Assembly (NCBI GenBank): GCA_000158155.1
Contig: DS999408.1
Location: 70,271 to 134,270, forward strand
Direction of reading: 5' to 3'
DNA length: 64,000 bases
Source: a gamma proteobacterium NOR5-3
GTDB lineage: Bacteria > Pseudomonadota > Gammaproteobacteria > Pseudomonadales > Halieaceae
Below the pieces are notes generated by a model that searched no databases, was not told the origin of the DNA, and was given only the letters and a program-made list of their open reading frames with translations. Positions within the stretch are counted from its first letter, which is position 1. Each line of letters opens with the position of its first letter. The position numbers were made by a program, and so were the translations under genes. Below are positions 63,702 through 64,000 of this stretch, piece by piece.

Positions 63702-64000
63702 ATGGATCTTGTTGTTTACGCCGTTCCGTTTTTTATTCTGGCCATGATTCTGGAATTACTCTGGGGTCTGTATAAAGGTCGCAATACCTACCGTGTTAAT
63801 GACGCAGTAAGCAGCTTGTTTCTGGGAACGCTTAGCCAGGCCCGAAAGTTCATTACGCTAGGCGTTGGGGGCTATGTCTACCATCTCACAGCCGAGCATT
63901 TTTCCTTGGCTATGATGAGCGCCGAAAGCATGTGGACCTGGGTTCTGGCCATGGTTCTCTATGACTTTTGTTATTACTGGCTGCATCGTCTTGGTCATGA
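63702..64000 (+). CDS. sterol desaturase/fatty acid hydroxylase family protein (cut by window edge)
   Basis: ATG 63702 opens a membrane protein running off the right edge (99 residues seen). The first helix is VVYAVPFFILAMILELLWG; a second region holds LFLGTLSQARKFITLG, and the last part VLYDFCYYWLHRLGHD carries the first His cluster (HRxGH) of the diiron sterol desaturase/alkyl hydroxylase family. It would be an inner-membrane hydroxylase or alkylglycerol-type enzyme. The remaining His clusters lie beyond the window. Confidence 0.82.
   Translation, partial: MDLVVYAVPFFILAMILELLWGLYKGRNTYRVNDAVSSLFLGTLSQARKFITLGVGGYVYHLTAEHFSLAMMSAESMWTWVLAMVLYDFCYYWLHRLGH

Noticed and set aside
1-64000. CRISPR arrays, insertion sequences, prophage or restriction systems
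   Set aside because: No regular direct repeats, transposase or integrase motifs, or phage structural genes were seen. The lambda P-like gene is the only phage-related protein and stands alone.

Overview
The window is a gene-dense gammaproteobacterial chromosome segment. The conserved blocks rnr-rlmB-rpsF-rpsR-rplI-dnaB-radA, glyA-nrdR-ribD-ribE-ribBX-ribH-nusB-thiL-pgpA and dxs/xseB/ispA all support this. An Anbu proteasome-like cluster, an RND pump and many exported proteins fit a free-living aerobic marine bacterium of the Halieaceae (OM60/NOR5) type. That placement is an inference from gene content; no rRNA gene is present. There is no phage, transposase, integrase or CRISPR array.

Layout. 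0-2.5 kb: a truncated LemA-family gene and a molybdopterin oxidoreductase, both leftward. 2.7-6.8 kb: the Anbu module, made of a circularly permuted ATP-grasp, an alpha-E protein and a zinc-ribbon metallopeptidase (rightward), with Anbu itself convergent. 6.9-10.7 kb: an outer-membrane transporter-like protein, a DUF481 protein and a DUF885 protein. 10.9-17.4 kb: an amine/gamma-glutamyl group, with MATE exporter, Tat-exported spermidine dehydrogenase-like flavoprotein, gamma-glutamyltransferase and a convergent PLP decarboxylase. 17.5-24.1 kb: exported RidA-like protein, diheme cytochrome c, lipoprotein metallo-hydrolase and an RND adaptor/permease pair. 24.3 kb: tRNA-Leu(CAG). 24.7-30.4 kb: a glycan cassette (flippase, GT2, DegT-type aminotransferase, ATP-grasp ligase, methyltransferase) with more A/T-rich codon use than its neighbours, probably acquired. 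30.6-37.7 kb: the rnr-to-dnaB core block. 37.7-40.1 kb: polysaccharide deacetylase, lambda P-like helicase loader and DnaT-like protein. 40.2-44.5 kb: radA, a membrane PpiC-type protein, a PilZ protein and ettA. 44.7-53.2 kb: glyA, nrdR, the riboflavin genes, nusB, thiL, pgpA, an aspartic protease and ribA. 53.2-57.2 kb: ispA, xseB, dxs and an SGNH-like protein. 57.4-61.4 kb: diguanylate cyclase, two glycosyltransferases and a 2OG-Fe(II) oxygenase. 61.4-64 kb: hslR, yrfG, cysQ, a DUF465 protein and a truncated sterol desaturase-like gene.

Two essential genes in one block, rpsR and dnaB, each carry an apparent one-base deletion. Read in two frames, both give complete conserved proteins. Sequence or assembly error is the simplest explanation, but the rpsR site is a T-run where slippage could be tested.

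The stretches with most biological novelty are the Anbu module with a metallopeptidase where the transglutaminase usually sits, the tRNA-adjacent ATP-grasp/aminotransferase glycan cassette with stacked small reading frames in front of it, the helicase-loader pair facing dnaB, and the diguanylate cyclase-glycosyltransferase-oxygenase cluster.
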